A stretch of DNA of 64,000 bases. Source: Betaproteobacteria bacterium (GTDB lineage: Bacteria; Pseudomonadota; Gammaproteobacteria; Burkholderiales; Burkholderiaceae_C). Shown piece by piece: positions 1 through 7,802 of the stretch. Position 1 is the first letter of the stretch. Each line of letters opens with the position of its first letter. Where the stretch lies: assembly GCA_009921265.1 (NCBI GenBank), contig RFYV01000009.1:1-64000 (forward strand). The letters run 5' to 3'. Made by a program: the position numbers and the translations under genes. Below the pieces are notes generated by a model that made no database searches, was not told where the DNA came from, and worked only from the letters and a program-made list of their open reading frames with translations.

Positions 1-2
1 CC

Positions 3-1418
3 GAAGCGATTCTCAAAAAAACCATTCAAGACCCATTGGTGCGCGTTTCTTCCATCGGTAAAGCGGGTGAAAACAAAGTTCTCTATGCATCAGTCGTGAA
101 TGATTTGCACCGAGCAGCTGGACGCTCAGGCGTCGGCGCTGTGATGGGCAGTAAAAACCTCAAAGCCATTGCTGTAAGAGGCACATTGGGCGTTGGCAAT
201 ATTCGCGACCCCAAAGCGTTCATGAAAGTCACCGCTGAGAAGAAAAAAATATTGGCTGATAACGCAGTTACCGGTCAAGGCTTGCCCACATACGGCACGC
301 AAGTTTTGATGAACGTGATTAATGAAGTGGGCGCATTACCCACTCGCAATCATCGCGACGTTCAATTTGAAGGGGCAAAAGATATTTCTGCTGAAGCCAT
401 GGCCACACCGCGTGCATCAGATGGTAAAAAACATTTGGTCACCAATCAAGCGTGTTTTGGTTGCACGATTGCATGCGGTCGCATCAGCAAGATGGATGAA
501 AAACATTTCACGGTTCAAAACAAACCTCAGTATTGGGGTGCTTCTGGCGGCTTGGAATACGAAGCTGCTTGGGCTTTGGGCGCTGCCAATGGCGTTAATG
601 ATTTAGAAGCCTTGCAATACGCCAATTTGCTTTGTAATGAAGAAGGCATCGACCCCATTAGCTTTGGTGCAACAGTGGGTGCGGTGATGGAGCTATATGA
701 AATGGGCGTCATCACCAAAGAACAATTGGGCATTGATGCCCAATTTGGTTCTGCACAAGCGCTTGCGTTTTTTGCAGAAGAAACAGTCAATGGTCGCGGC
801 TTTGGTGTTGAGATCGGGCAAGGATCCAAACGACTCACAGCAAAATATGGTCATCCCGATTTGAGTATGAGCGTCAAGGGTCAAGAATTTCCTGCCTATG
901 ATGGTCGTAGCATTCAAGGTATTGGTTTGGCATACGCCACATCCAATCGCGGTGCTTGCCATTTACGCGGTTATACCATTGCGTCTGAAATTTTGGGTAT
1001 ACCTGTTAAAACAGATCCACTTGAGCACGAAGGTAAACCTGAATTGGTTAAAGCCTTTCAAGATGCAACCGCCGCTTACGATTCATCGGGCTTGTGCATC
1101 TTCACAACGTTTGCATGGGGTCTTGCTGATTTGGCACCTCAAATGCAAGCAGCCTGTGATGAAGGCTACACCACCGAGGAACTCGAAAAAATTGGCGAGC
1201 GTATTTGGAACATGGAGCGCGAATTCAATAACGCAGCAGGCTTCACATCCAAAGATGACAGCTTGCCCAAGCGCTTGCTCACCGAAGCGGCCAAAACAGG
1301 TCCTGCCAAAGGCAAGGTCAGCATGTTGCCCCAAATGTTGCCCAAGTACTATGAAGTGCGTGGGTGGGATAAAGAAGGCAAGCCCACAGCTGCCACCAAA
1401 AAACGTCTCGGCATATAA
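3..1418 (+). CDS. Tungsten-dependent aldehyde:ferredoxin oxidoreductase, catalytic subunit (5' partial)
   Basis: The reading frame is open from the first full codon at base 3, so the N-terminus lies outside the window; about 470 residues of a protein usually near 600 are visible. Numbering from the TTG at base 36, the family segment GRSGVGAVMGSKNLKA occurs near residues 29-44. A CxxCxxxC cluster motif (ACFGCTIAC, Cys 140, 143 and 147) and the distal Cys 354 in SSGLCIF match the ligands of the single [4Fe-4S] cluster of the AOR family. These enzymes oxidise aldehydes to acids with a tungsten bis-pterin cofactor. The next genes encode an FAD/NAD(P) oxidoreductase and a MoaD-like protein, the arrangement of the NADH-coupled Aor complex of Aromatoleum. 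An Fe-S polyferredoxin gene would be expected upstream but is not visible. The metal (W or Mo) is inferred from the family. Confidence 0.93.
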   Translation, partial: EAILKKTIQDPLVRVSSIGKAGENKVLYASVVNDLHRAAGRSGVGAVMGSKNLKAIAVRGTLGVGNIRDPKAFMKVTAEKKKILADNAVTGQGLPTYGTQVLMNVINEVGALPTRNHRDVQFEGAKDISAEAMATPRASDGKKHLVTNQACFGCTIACGRISKMDEKHFTVQNKPQYWGASGGLEYEAAWALGAANGVNDLEALQYANLLCNEEGIDPISFGATVGAVMELYEMGVITKEQLGIDAQFGSAQALAFFAEETVNGRGFGVEIGQGSKRLTAKYGHPDLSMSVKGQEFPAYDGRSIQGIGLAYATSNRGACHLRGYTIASEILGIPVKTDPLEHEGKPELVKAFQDATAAYDSSGLCIFTTFAWGLADLAPQMQAACDEGYTTEELEKIGERIWNMEREFNNAAGFTSKDDSLPKRLLTEAAKTGPAKGKVSMLPQMLPKYYEVRGWDKEGKPTAATKKRLGI

Positions 1419-1429
1419 GGTAATTCATC

Positions 1430-2713
1430 ATGGCCCATCACGTCATTCTTGGCGCTGGTCCAGCGGGCGTGATTGCGGCTGAGACGATTCGCAAACACGA
1501 ACCCATGGCCACCATCACCATCGTTGGTGATGAGTCTGAACAGCCCTATTCTCGAATGGCGATTCCCTATTTCATAATGGGTAACGTCAAAGAAGATGGT
1601 ACTCATTTGCGCAAATCTAAAACGCATTTCAAAGATTTAAAAATCGATTTGATTCATGCGCGTGCGCAATCGATTGATACCAAGAGTAAGCAAGTCAAAT
1701 TAGACAACGGACAATCTATTGCTTTTGATCGATTGCTAATTGCTACGGGCTCGCGACCCAATCGATTGCCCATACCAGGTGCAGATGGACCGCAAGTTCA
1801 TCCGTGTTGGACGCTTGAAGATGCGCGCAACATTATGAAAATGGCCAAAGCGAGCTCGCGTGTTTTACAAATGGGTGCAGGCTTTATTGGTTGCATCATC
1901 ATGGAATCATTGGCCGCTCGTGGTGTTCAACTCACCGTGGTTGAAATGGGCGACCGAATGGTGCCTCGCATGATGGGTCCTGTCGCTGGCGATATGATTC
2001 GTCGCTGGTGTGAGTCCAAAGGCGTTCAAGTGTTTACAGGTGTAAAGGTTGAAGCAATCACGCCTAAGAATGGCGCACCCCAAGAAGTGAGTGTGCGTTT
2101 ATCCAATGGCAAAGAGATTGCCGCTGATTTGGTGATCAGTGCAACAGGTGTTAAGCCTTGTATTGACTTCATCAAGGGAAGTGGAATTGATTGCGCAGAA
2201 GGCGTTTTAACCGATGTGCATTTGCAAACCAATGTCGAAGGCATCTACGCAGCAGGTGATTGTGCGCAAGCCTTTGATCAACCCTCTGGCACAACCATCG
2301 TGAGCGCGATACAACCCAACGCTGCAGATCAAGCACGTGTTGCTGCGCTCAATATGGTGAGCAAAAAAACAGTTCTTAAGGGCGTGACTCAAATCAATGT
2401 ATTGGATACATTGGGTTTGATCTCAACCAGTTTTGGCCAATGGCAAGGTGTTTCAGGTGGTGATGACGTGTCTTTGACTGAAAACCATCGTCATCTGCAT
2501 TTGCAATTCAAAGACGACGTACTTGTGGGTTGCAATAGCGTTGGATGGACCGATCATGTGGGCGTGATGCGAGGCTTGGTTGAGGGAAAAATTCACTTGG
2601 GCCATTGGAAAGATGAGCTCAAAAAAGATCCGACTCAACTCATGTCTGCGTATTTGGCATCGGCTCAAAGTCAAGGTCAATGGAGTGGCGCAGGAGATTC
2701 GCGTCGCCGTTGA
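1430..2713 (+). CDS. FAD/NAD(P)-dependent oxidoreductase, AorC-like subunit
   Basis: This 427-residue pyridine nucleotide-disulfide oxidoreductase-like protein has an N-terminal FAD Rossmann motif (ILGAGPAG, residues 6-13), a second dinucleotide motif (MGAGFIG) in the middle and the C-terminal FAD signature YAAGDCAQ. The start is preceded by TAAGG, which overlaps the stop codon of the upstream gene, with 9 bases spacing. It follows the aldehyde oxidoreductase gene by 11 bases, so the two are almost certainly cotranscribed. In NADH-coupled bacterial AOR complexes the equivalent subunit passes electrons from the Fe-S chain to NAD+; that role is inferred here from position and family. No redox-active CxxxxC disulfide is seen near the FAD motif, which argues against a dithiol reductase. 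Confidence 0.88.
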   Translation: MAHHVILGAGPAGVIAAETIRKHEPMATITIVGDESEQPYSRMAIPYFIMGNVKEDGTHLRKSKTHFKDLKIDLIHARAQSIDTKSKQVKLDNGQSIAFDRLLIATGSRPNRLPIPGADGPQVHPCWTLEDARNIMKMAKASSRVLQMGAGFIGCIIMESLAARGVQLTVVEMGDRMVPRMMGPVAGDMIRRWCESKGVQVFTGVKVEAITPKNGAPQEVSVRLSNGKEIAADLVISATGVKPCIDFIKGSGIDCAEGVLTDVHLQTNVEGIYAAGDCAQAFDQPSGTTIVSAIQPNAADQARVAALNMVSKKTVLKGVTQINVLDTLGLISTSFGQWQGVSGGDDVSLTENHRHLHLQFKDDVLVGCNSVGWTDHVGVMRGLVEGKIHLGHWKDELKKDPTQLMSAYLASAQSQGQWSGAGDSRRR

Positions 2714-2724
2714 TTTGCCTTTGA

Positions 2725-2979
2725 ATGAAAATCACTCTCAAACTTTATGCGATGTTGACGGATTATTTGCCTCCGCAACATCGCCACAGTAATATCATTG
2801 ATTTAGAAGTCGCCGATCATTCAACGATTGCCAACATCATTGAACCTTATGGATTGCCTGAAAAATTAGTTCATTTGGTTTTGGTCAATGGTCGATACGT
2901 CGAACCTCACTTGCGAATGAGCACCACTTTGGTTGACGGTGATGTGTTGGCAATTTGGCCACCGATTGCTGGCGGCTAA
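2725..2979 (+). CDS. MoaD/ThiS-like sulfur carrier protein
   Basis: An 84-residue ubiquitin-like protein ending in the Gly-Gly tail (IAGG) that is adenylated and thiocarboxylated in MoaD and ThiS proteins. The length and the internal LVNGRYV segment fit the MoaD family. It starts 11 bases after the FAD-subunit gene and lies within the aldehyde oxidoreductase operon. It may therefore supply sulfur for the pterin dithiolene of the tungsten cofactor, or act as a dedicated variant of the general MoaD. The general molybdopterin genes are not in the window, so the split of labour cannot be judged. Confidence 0.85.
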   Translation: MKITLKLYAMLTDYLPPQHRHSNIIDLEVADHSTIANIIEPYGLPEKLVHLVLVNGRYVEPHLRMSTTLVDGDVLAIWPPIAGG

Positions 2980-2991
2980 TCACAAACGTTT

Positions 2992-3291
2992 GTGCAGTCT
3001 CACTATCCAATATTTTTTAAGCGTGAAATGGGTTGTACGGTTGATGAATGGCTGGGATGGTTGCCGCAAGCCATCGGCGAACATACAAAGCGTCAGAATG
3101 ATTCATCGGTGATGATTCAAATTGCAACAGGGACTTTAAAAATCGATTGGCAAGTTTTGTCTCCTCGCATCATTGGATTGGCACGCATTCCGCGTTTGCA
3201 AGTCAGCTTTGAATTTAAAGATTTAGACGACGATCAACGTTTTTTATTTATGAAACGATTTGATTTGTATATGCACAGAGGTGGCGGATAA
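2992..3291 (+). CDS. Small conserved-looking protein at the end of the aldehyde oxidoreductase operon
   Basis: A 99-residue protein that I do not recognise. The frame opens at a GTG at 2992; an ATG at 3028 (MGCTVDEW) would give 87 residues and is a credible alternative start. It is rich in aromatic residues and ends in Gly-Gly-Gly (RGGG). It has no signal peptide or membrane segment. It starts 12 bases after the MoaD-like gene and converges with the GMC oxidoreductase gene, one base apart. Position suggests a role in maturation or assembly of the tungsten enzyme, comparable to the last small gene of known aor operons, but the sequence itself shows no function. Confidence 0.7.
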   Translation: MQSHYPIFFKREMGCTVDEWLGWLPQAIGEHTKRQNDSSVMIQIATGTLKIDWQVLSPRIIGLARIPRLQVSFEFKDLDDDQRFLFMKRFDLYMHRGGG

Positions 3292-3292
3292 C

Positions 3293-4879
3293 TCAGTTAC
3301 TTGTACCCAAAACCAAAGAGGCACCCTTTTCTGCAACCATGATGGTGGCTGCATTGGTATTGGCAGAAACCACCTTTGGCATCACAGAGGCATCAATCAC
3401 ACGCAGACCCCTTACGCCATTGACTTGAAGTTCTGGAGACACCACAGCGCGCGAATCAGAGCCCATTCGACACGTACTGGTCGGGTGAAAAACGGTGCTT
3501 CCAAAACCGCGGGCAAATTGTTCCAAACTTTGGTTGCCAGGCAATTTCTCTTCAACCCACCGATTGGCAAAGCTGGGTTGTTGATAAATGGAGCGACACA
3601 TCTCCAAACCTTCGACTAAGGTTTTGATATCACGAGTCTCGGTGAGATAGTTGGTGACGATTTGCGGTGCAAGCTTGGGATCTTTGGATGTAATCGCCAA
3701 TGTTCCTGTTGACTCAGGGCGACATTGGCAGACCGACACAGTAAATCCAGCGTACTCATGAAGAGGCTCGCCTGGCTTATCAACAGACAAAGGCATCACA
3801 TTGAATTGAATATCAGCACGATCATTGGTGGCAAGTGATGTTTTTGCAAAACCACCAACCTGACCCGCCCCAACTGTTAAGGGGCCACGCGCATCAAAGA
3901 GCCACTGCATTCCCATTTTGGCTAAGGACAATGGATTTCTAATTTGATTGTTGAGTGATGTTTTTTCTTTGAGACGAACAATGGTTCTTGCTTGGTAGTG
4001 ATCTTGCAAATTTCGTCCTACATCGGGCGCATCATGCACCACATCGATACCCAATGAACGCAAGTGATCGGCGGGGCCAATACCAGAGAGTTGTAAAAGC
4101 TGAGGGCTTTGCAAACTGCCTGCGCTTAATATCACTTCGTGTGACGCATGGAATTTTTTTAATTGACCATCGACAAGACATTCAATGCCAACAGCCCTGC
4201 CTTTCTCAATCAAAACGCGTGAGACCAATGCGCCCGTTACTACTCTTAAATTTGGTCTGCTCAGTACGGGGCGTAAAAAAGCAACCGACGTACTAGAGCG
4301 CCAACGTCCTTTGATTGACAATTGGTAGCTACCCACACCGTAATCGGTTTGTGCATTGAAATCTGGATTAAAAGGCAATCCGTATTCTTGCGCAGCCTCT
4401 AACCAAGCCGCGCAGTGTGGATCGTCGTTGCGAAGTTTGGAGACGCCTAATTCGCCATCCACACCGTGATAGGTACTTGTAGGCCCATCAAAACATTCAG
4501 ATTTTTTAAAAAATGGCAATACATCTTTGAAGGACCAACCCTTAGCGCCTAACTGTTCCCAATCATCATAATCAGCGTGTTGACCGCGAATATAAAGCAG
4601 ACCATTGATCGAACTCGATCCACCCAAAATGCGACCGCGTGGCCACACAATTTTTCGATCGAGTGTTTCGGGTTGTGCTTGCGTTTTAAATTGTCTTGCA
4701 AAACGATCGTCAAAAATAGTTCGAAAGTAACCCACAGGTAATCGAACCCAAAAATGACGATCGCTTTTGCCAGCCTCTACCAACAACACGCGATGACCTG
4801 CTTGGCTAATTCTGTTAGCCAGCAGGCACCCGGCCGAGCCTGCGCCAACAATGATGTAATCCCATTCAGTTTGTGACAA
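3293..4879 (-). CDS. GMC-family FAD-dependent alcohol/choline dehydrogenase-like oxidoreductase
   Basis: At 528 residues the length is typical of GMC oxidoreductases. The FAD-binding GAGSAG is at residues 13-18. GMC signature 1 (GRILGGSSSINGLLYIRG) and signature 2 (GSLQSPQLLQLSGIG) are both present. The C-terminal catalytic pair is His465 (FHPTSTCRMG) and Asn507 (SANTNAAT). Such flavoenzymes oxidise alcohols to aldehydes, and choline dehydrogenase is one member. The exact substrate cannot be read from the sequence. The gene is the last of a minus-strand set that begins with an ABC permease, ATPase and binding protein, so its substrate is probably what that transporter imports. A choline-sulfatase-like gene lies 4 kb away. 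Confidence 0.9.
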   Translation of the reverse strand: MSQTEWDYIIVGAGSAGCLLANRISQAGHRVLLVEAGKSDRHFWVRLPVGYFRTIFDDRFARQFKTQAQPETLDRKIVWPRGRILGGSSSINGLLYIRGQHADYDDWEQLGAKGWSFKDVLPFFKKSECFDGPTSTYHGVDGELGVSKLRNDDPHCAAWLEAAQEYGLPFNPDFNAQTDYGVGSYQLSIKGRWRSSTSVAFLRPVLSRPNLRVVTGALVSRVLIEKGRAVGIECLVDGQLKKFHASHEVILSAGSLQSPQLLQLSGIGPADHLRSLGIDVVHDAPDVGRNLQDHYQARTIVRLKEKTSLNNQIRNPLSLAKMGMQWLFDARGPLTVGAGQVGGFAKTSLATNDRADIQFNVMPLSVDKPGEPLHEYAGFTVSVCQCRPESTGTLAITSKDPKLAPQIVTNYLTETRDIKTLVEGLEMCRSIYQQPSFANRWVEEKLPGNQSLEQFARGFGSTVFHPTSTCRMGSDSRAVVSPELQVNGVRGLRVIDASVMPKVVSANTNAATIMVAEKGASLVLGTSN

Positions 4880-4882
4880 TAA

Positions 4883-5899
4883 TCAACCTTTCACAACATC
4901 CATATAGATGGACATATCAAAATATTTGCTGGCTGGAACTGGGTTTTGAATGCCGCCACTGCGCACATAAAAATCAGTGACTTGTTGTAACCAATTGATA
5001 GCTGTTCCGTCTTGATAGAGTTTTTTCCATTCTGCAGCCGTGTGGTATTTGGATGCTTTGAATTGCTCTTGCAAGTCCGAGAGTGGCACTTGATCATAAT
5101 TTTTGGCTTGAATAATCGGCAACAGCATGCTTGAGTTTTTAATCAAGTCATCATTGGCTGCAGCCCAACCTTGAACCACCTTGGCGCATGTGGCGCGATT
5201 TTTTTCGAAATAATCAGCGCGTGTCGCCCATCCACCTACGATTGCAGATTTTGGAAAATAGGCAGAAGCATCGACCAACATCTTTGCAGATGGAACGCGT
5301 TGTTTGACCAACACATTGAATGGCACCCATAAGGCAACCACGGGGACTGCACCCGAAATAAAAGAAGTCACTGCTGCGGCCATGCCTTGATTGACCAATT
5401 CGACGTCTTTGGTTGGATCAATGCCATTGGCTCTAAGCGCCGCATCTAAAAACACGTGCGCTGTGGTACCAACGGTTGTAGCAATTTTTTTACCTTTTAA
5501 ATCGGCCCAAGTTTTGACGCCCTGATCTTCACGAACCCACAGTTGAGCGGTTGCAAATTCAATGTTGTTGATTAAAAAAGCTTTGCCTTGACCGCGAGCA
5601 GGGAAATTAGAAATCACCGCACCCGTTGACAGCATATCCAAACTGCCGCCAATCATGGCATTGAACAATTCAAGACCTGTATTGAACTTAATGGGTTCAA
5701 ACTCCACGCCCACTTGATCCCAATGACCGCGATGAACGCCTGTCCAGAGTTGACCCGTCACAGCCAAAGTGTCGACGTAGCCCATTTTGATTTTGGTGCG
5801 TTGTTGAGCCAATGCAGGTGCAGCACAAAGACTTGAAAGACCAGCGCTGGCTGTTCCAATTACCAACTGGCGACGACTGATTTGAAAAGGTTTTTTCAT
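4883..5899 (-). CDS. ABC transporter substrate-binding protein, NitT/TauT type
   Basis: A 338-residue periplasmic binding protein. The N-terminus carries a twin-arginine-like signal (SRRQLVIG, residues 8-15) followed by a hydrophobic stretch ending in APALAQ, so export by Tat or Sec is likely. The mature part follows the NMT1/SsuA-like plan (KIKMGYVDTLAVTGQLW). It lies three bases upstream of the GMC oxidoreductase gene and downstream of its ATPase and permease. The NitT/TauT class includes carriers of nitrate, taurine, alkanesulfonates, pyrimidine precursors and aromatic acids; the ligand here is unknown. Confidence 0.87.
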   Translation of the reverse strand: MKKPFQISRRQLVIGTASAGLSSLCAAPALAQQRTKIKMGYVDTLAVTGQLWTGVHRGHWDQVGVEFEPIKFNTGLELFNAMIGGSLDMLSTGAVISNFPARGQGKAFLINNIEFATAQLWVREDQGVKTWADLKGKKIATTVGTTAHVFLDAALRANGIDPTKDVELVNQGMAAAVTSFISGAVPVVALWVPFNVLVKQRVPSAKMLVDASAYFPKSAIVGGWATRADYFEKNRATCAKVVQGWAAANDDLIKNSSMLLPIIQAKNYDQVPLSDLQEQFKASKYHTAAEWKKLYQDGTAINWLQQVTDFYVRSGGIQNPVPASKYFDMSIYMDVVKG

Positions 5900-5918
5900 G
5901 GGGATCTCCTTGGTTAAT

Positions 5919-6722
5919 TTATGAGTGAGTCGGGGCGCTTAACATTTGTTGTGCTTCGTATTCGGCCATCACCAGTTCACGCAAACGCGCTTTGAGCGAT
6001 ATAAAGCGACTGTCGTCATGCAAGCTTTCTGATCGTGGATAGCCAAATGGAACTTCGATGATTTCTTTGATGCGCGAAGGCCTTGCAGTGACAACAACAA
6101 TCTTAGACGCTAAATAAATGGCTTCATCCACCGAGTGCGTAATCATCATCACGGTTTTACCTTCTTGTTGCAAAACATCAAGCAATAAATTTTGCATCTT
6201 GGTTCGCGTTTGCGCGTCTAATGCACCAAAGGGTTCATCCATCAATAGCAATTGGGGTTGCGTAGCATAGGCTCTTGCAATCGCTAAACGCTGACGCATA
6301 CCGCCTGATAAAGTTTTTGGATATGAATGCGCAAAGTCTTGTAAACCCATGAGTTGCAGGTATTTATTACAAATCGATTTCTTGTCTTTGGATGCAGATT
6401 GACTTGCATTCAATTGAAGGCCAAACATGATATTTTCTTCAACTGTAAGCCATGGAAAAACACCATACTCCTGAAAAATAACACCTCGATCGCGCCCAGG
6501 TCCTTCAATCGATCGTCCATCTAACAAAACCTGTCCGGTAGTGGGTTTGACAAATCCAGCCAACATATTCATGAGCGTGGTTTTGCCGCATCCTGACGGC
6601 CCCACGATACATATAAATTCACCGTCGTGGATATCAAAGCTCACGCCATCAACCACTTGAAGCGCACCTTGATCCGTATGAAAAGTCATACCGACATTTT
6701 GAAATTGGATACGTATACTCAT
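5919..6722 (-). CDS. ABC transporter ATP-binding protein, NitT/TauT type
   Basis: The start was set at the ATG at 6722 (MSIRIQFQNVGMTF), which overlaps the permease stop as ATGA; the open frame runs further upstream only within the permease gene. All nucleotide-binding motifs are intact: Walker A GPSGCGKTT, Q-loop VIFQEYGVFPW, signature LSGGMRQR, Walker B LLLMDEP and the switch His in ITHSVDEA. This contrasts with the damaged paralogue at 19.3-20.0 kb. With the permease and binding protein it forms a complete importer of the SsuB/TauB class. Confidence 0.93.
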   Translation of the reverse strand: MSIRIQFQNVGMTFHTDQGALQVVDGVSFDIHDGEFICIVGPSGCGKTTLMNMLAGFVKPTTGQVLLDGRSIEGPGRDRGVIFQEYGVFPWLTVEENIMFGLQLNASQSASKDKKSICNKYLQLMGLQDFAHSYPKTLSGGMRQRLAIARAYATQPQLLLMDEPFGALDAQTRTKMQNLLLDVLQQEGKTVMMITHSVDEAIYLASKIVVVTARPSRIKEIIEVPFGYPRSESLHDDSRFISLKARLRELVMAEYEAQQMLSAPTHS

Positions 6723-7504
6723 GCGGGACTCTCCACGCGTTCTTGCCAACGAATCCAACGCTGAGAAAGCGATCTCAACATTAAATCCATGCTCAATGCA
6801 ACGCAACCAATTGAAATAATGCCCACATAGATAACGTCAATTTGAAAGAAAGATCCTGCACTTTGAATTAAAGCACCGAGTCCTTGTTGTGCAGCCACCA
6901 ACTCAGATGCAACCAAAGTGGCCCATGCAACTCCTAATGCAACACGCAGCGCAGTCAAAATATGCGGCATGCACAGTGGAACAATCACACGGGTAAAAAT
7001 TTCCCAATCATTGGCGCCCAAAGTTTTTGCAACCTTGATGTAAATCGGACTGATTTGCGAGACGCCCTCGTACATCACAATCACACCTGCAAAAAATGAT
7101 GCATAAAAAAGAATAATCACTTTGGCGGGTTCATCGATTCCAAAATAAACAATCACCAAAGGAATGAGCGCAATGGGTGGAAGCGCTCTAAAAAAATTAA
7201 TCAACGGATCTAAAAAAGTGCGTGCGTCTTTGTACCACCCGATTAAAAAACCAACAGGCACAGCAACAGCAATTCCTAATACAACGCCAAGTACCACACG
7301 TTGCGTTGATTTAAGAATATCCATGGGCAACCGTCCATTGAACAACAAATCAAAAAATTTGGCTCCCACATGAGCGGGAGTTGGCATTAAAGCTTCATTG
7401 ACGAGGCCAAAAGTGGCAATCAGATGCCAAGCCAAAATCAATAAGAACCACGGCAACATCAACAAAATAATTTTTCTAAAACTCACCAAAACACTGTCTC
7501 CCAT
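6719..7504 (-). CDS. ABC transporter permease, NitT/TauT type
   Basis: A 261-residue inner-membrane protein with about six hydrophobic segments, the first at residues 10-30. The cytoplasmic EAA-like loop is visible as AKTLGANDWEIF followed by RVIVPLCMPHI. It is the first gene of the minus-strand set permease-ATPase-binding protein-GMC oxidoreductase. Its start faces the divergent SAF-domain gene across 55 bases that must hold both promoters. Confidence 0.9.
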   Translation of the reverse strand: MGDSVLVSFRKIILLMLPWFLLILAWHLIATFGLVNEALMPTPAHVGAKFFDLLFNGRLPMDILKSTQRVVLGVVLGIAVAVPVGFLIGWYKDARTFLDPLINFFRALPPIALIPLVIVYFGIDEPAKVIILFYASFFAGVIVMYEGVSQISPIYIKVAKTLGANDWEIFTRVIVPLCMPHILTALRVALGVAWATLVASELVAAQQGLGALIQSAGSFFQIDVIYVGIISIGCVALSMDLMLRSLSQRWIRWQERVESPA

Positions 7505-7559
7505 TGTTATTTTCTTTAAATATAAGATACTACCGCAAGTTTAGCCATCAAGACAACCC

Positions 7560-7802
7560 ATGAAAAGAATCAGCCTCACTGTTCACGCACTCGACAATGT
7601 CGCCACTGTGCTCGATGTCGCGACTCAAGATACCCTGACAATGAATGGGGATTTAATCGACCCAGGGATTCCTTTTGGTCATAAATTCGCATTAAAAACC
7701 ATCGAGATAGGTCAAGACATAATTAAATATGGTGTGCGTATTGGCGTCGCCACTCAAACTATTACGACGGGAGAGCATGTTCATGTCCACAATTGTAAAT
7801 AA
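7560..7802 (+). CDS. SAF-domain small subunit of a UxaA-family (altronate/galactarate/sulfolactate) lyase
   Basis: An 80-residue protein corresponding to the N-terminal SAF domain of altronate/galactarate dehydratases. It has the GHKFALKTIEIGQDIIKYG core and ends in a His-rich HVHNCK motif, which in this family helps bind the metal. In UxaA and GarD this domain is fused to the large catalytic domain; here it is a separate gene that overlaps the large-subunit gene by about 20 bases, as in the two-subunit sulfolactate sulfo-lyase (SuyA/SuyB). It is divergent from the ABC transporter genes. Confidence 0.88.
   Translation: MKRISLTVHALDNVATVLDVATQDTLTMNGDLIDPGIPFGHKFALKTIEIGQDIIKYGVRIGVATQTITTGEHVHVHNCK

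Noticed and set aside
3293-4879. Assignment of the GMC oxidoreductase as choline dehydrogenase BetA
   Set aside because: The general GMC motifs do not define the substrate, no betB or betI is adjacent, and the sulfatase is in a different transcription unit.
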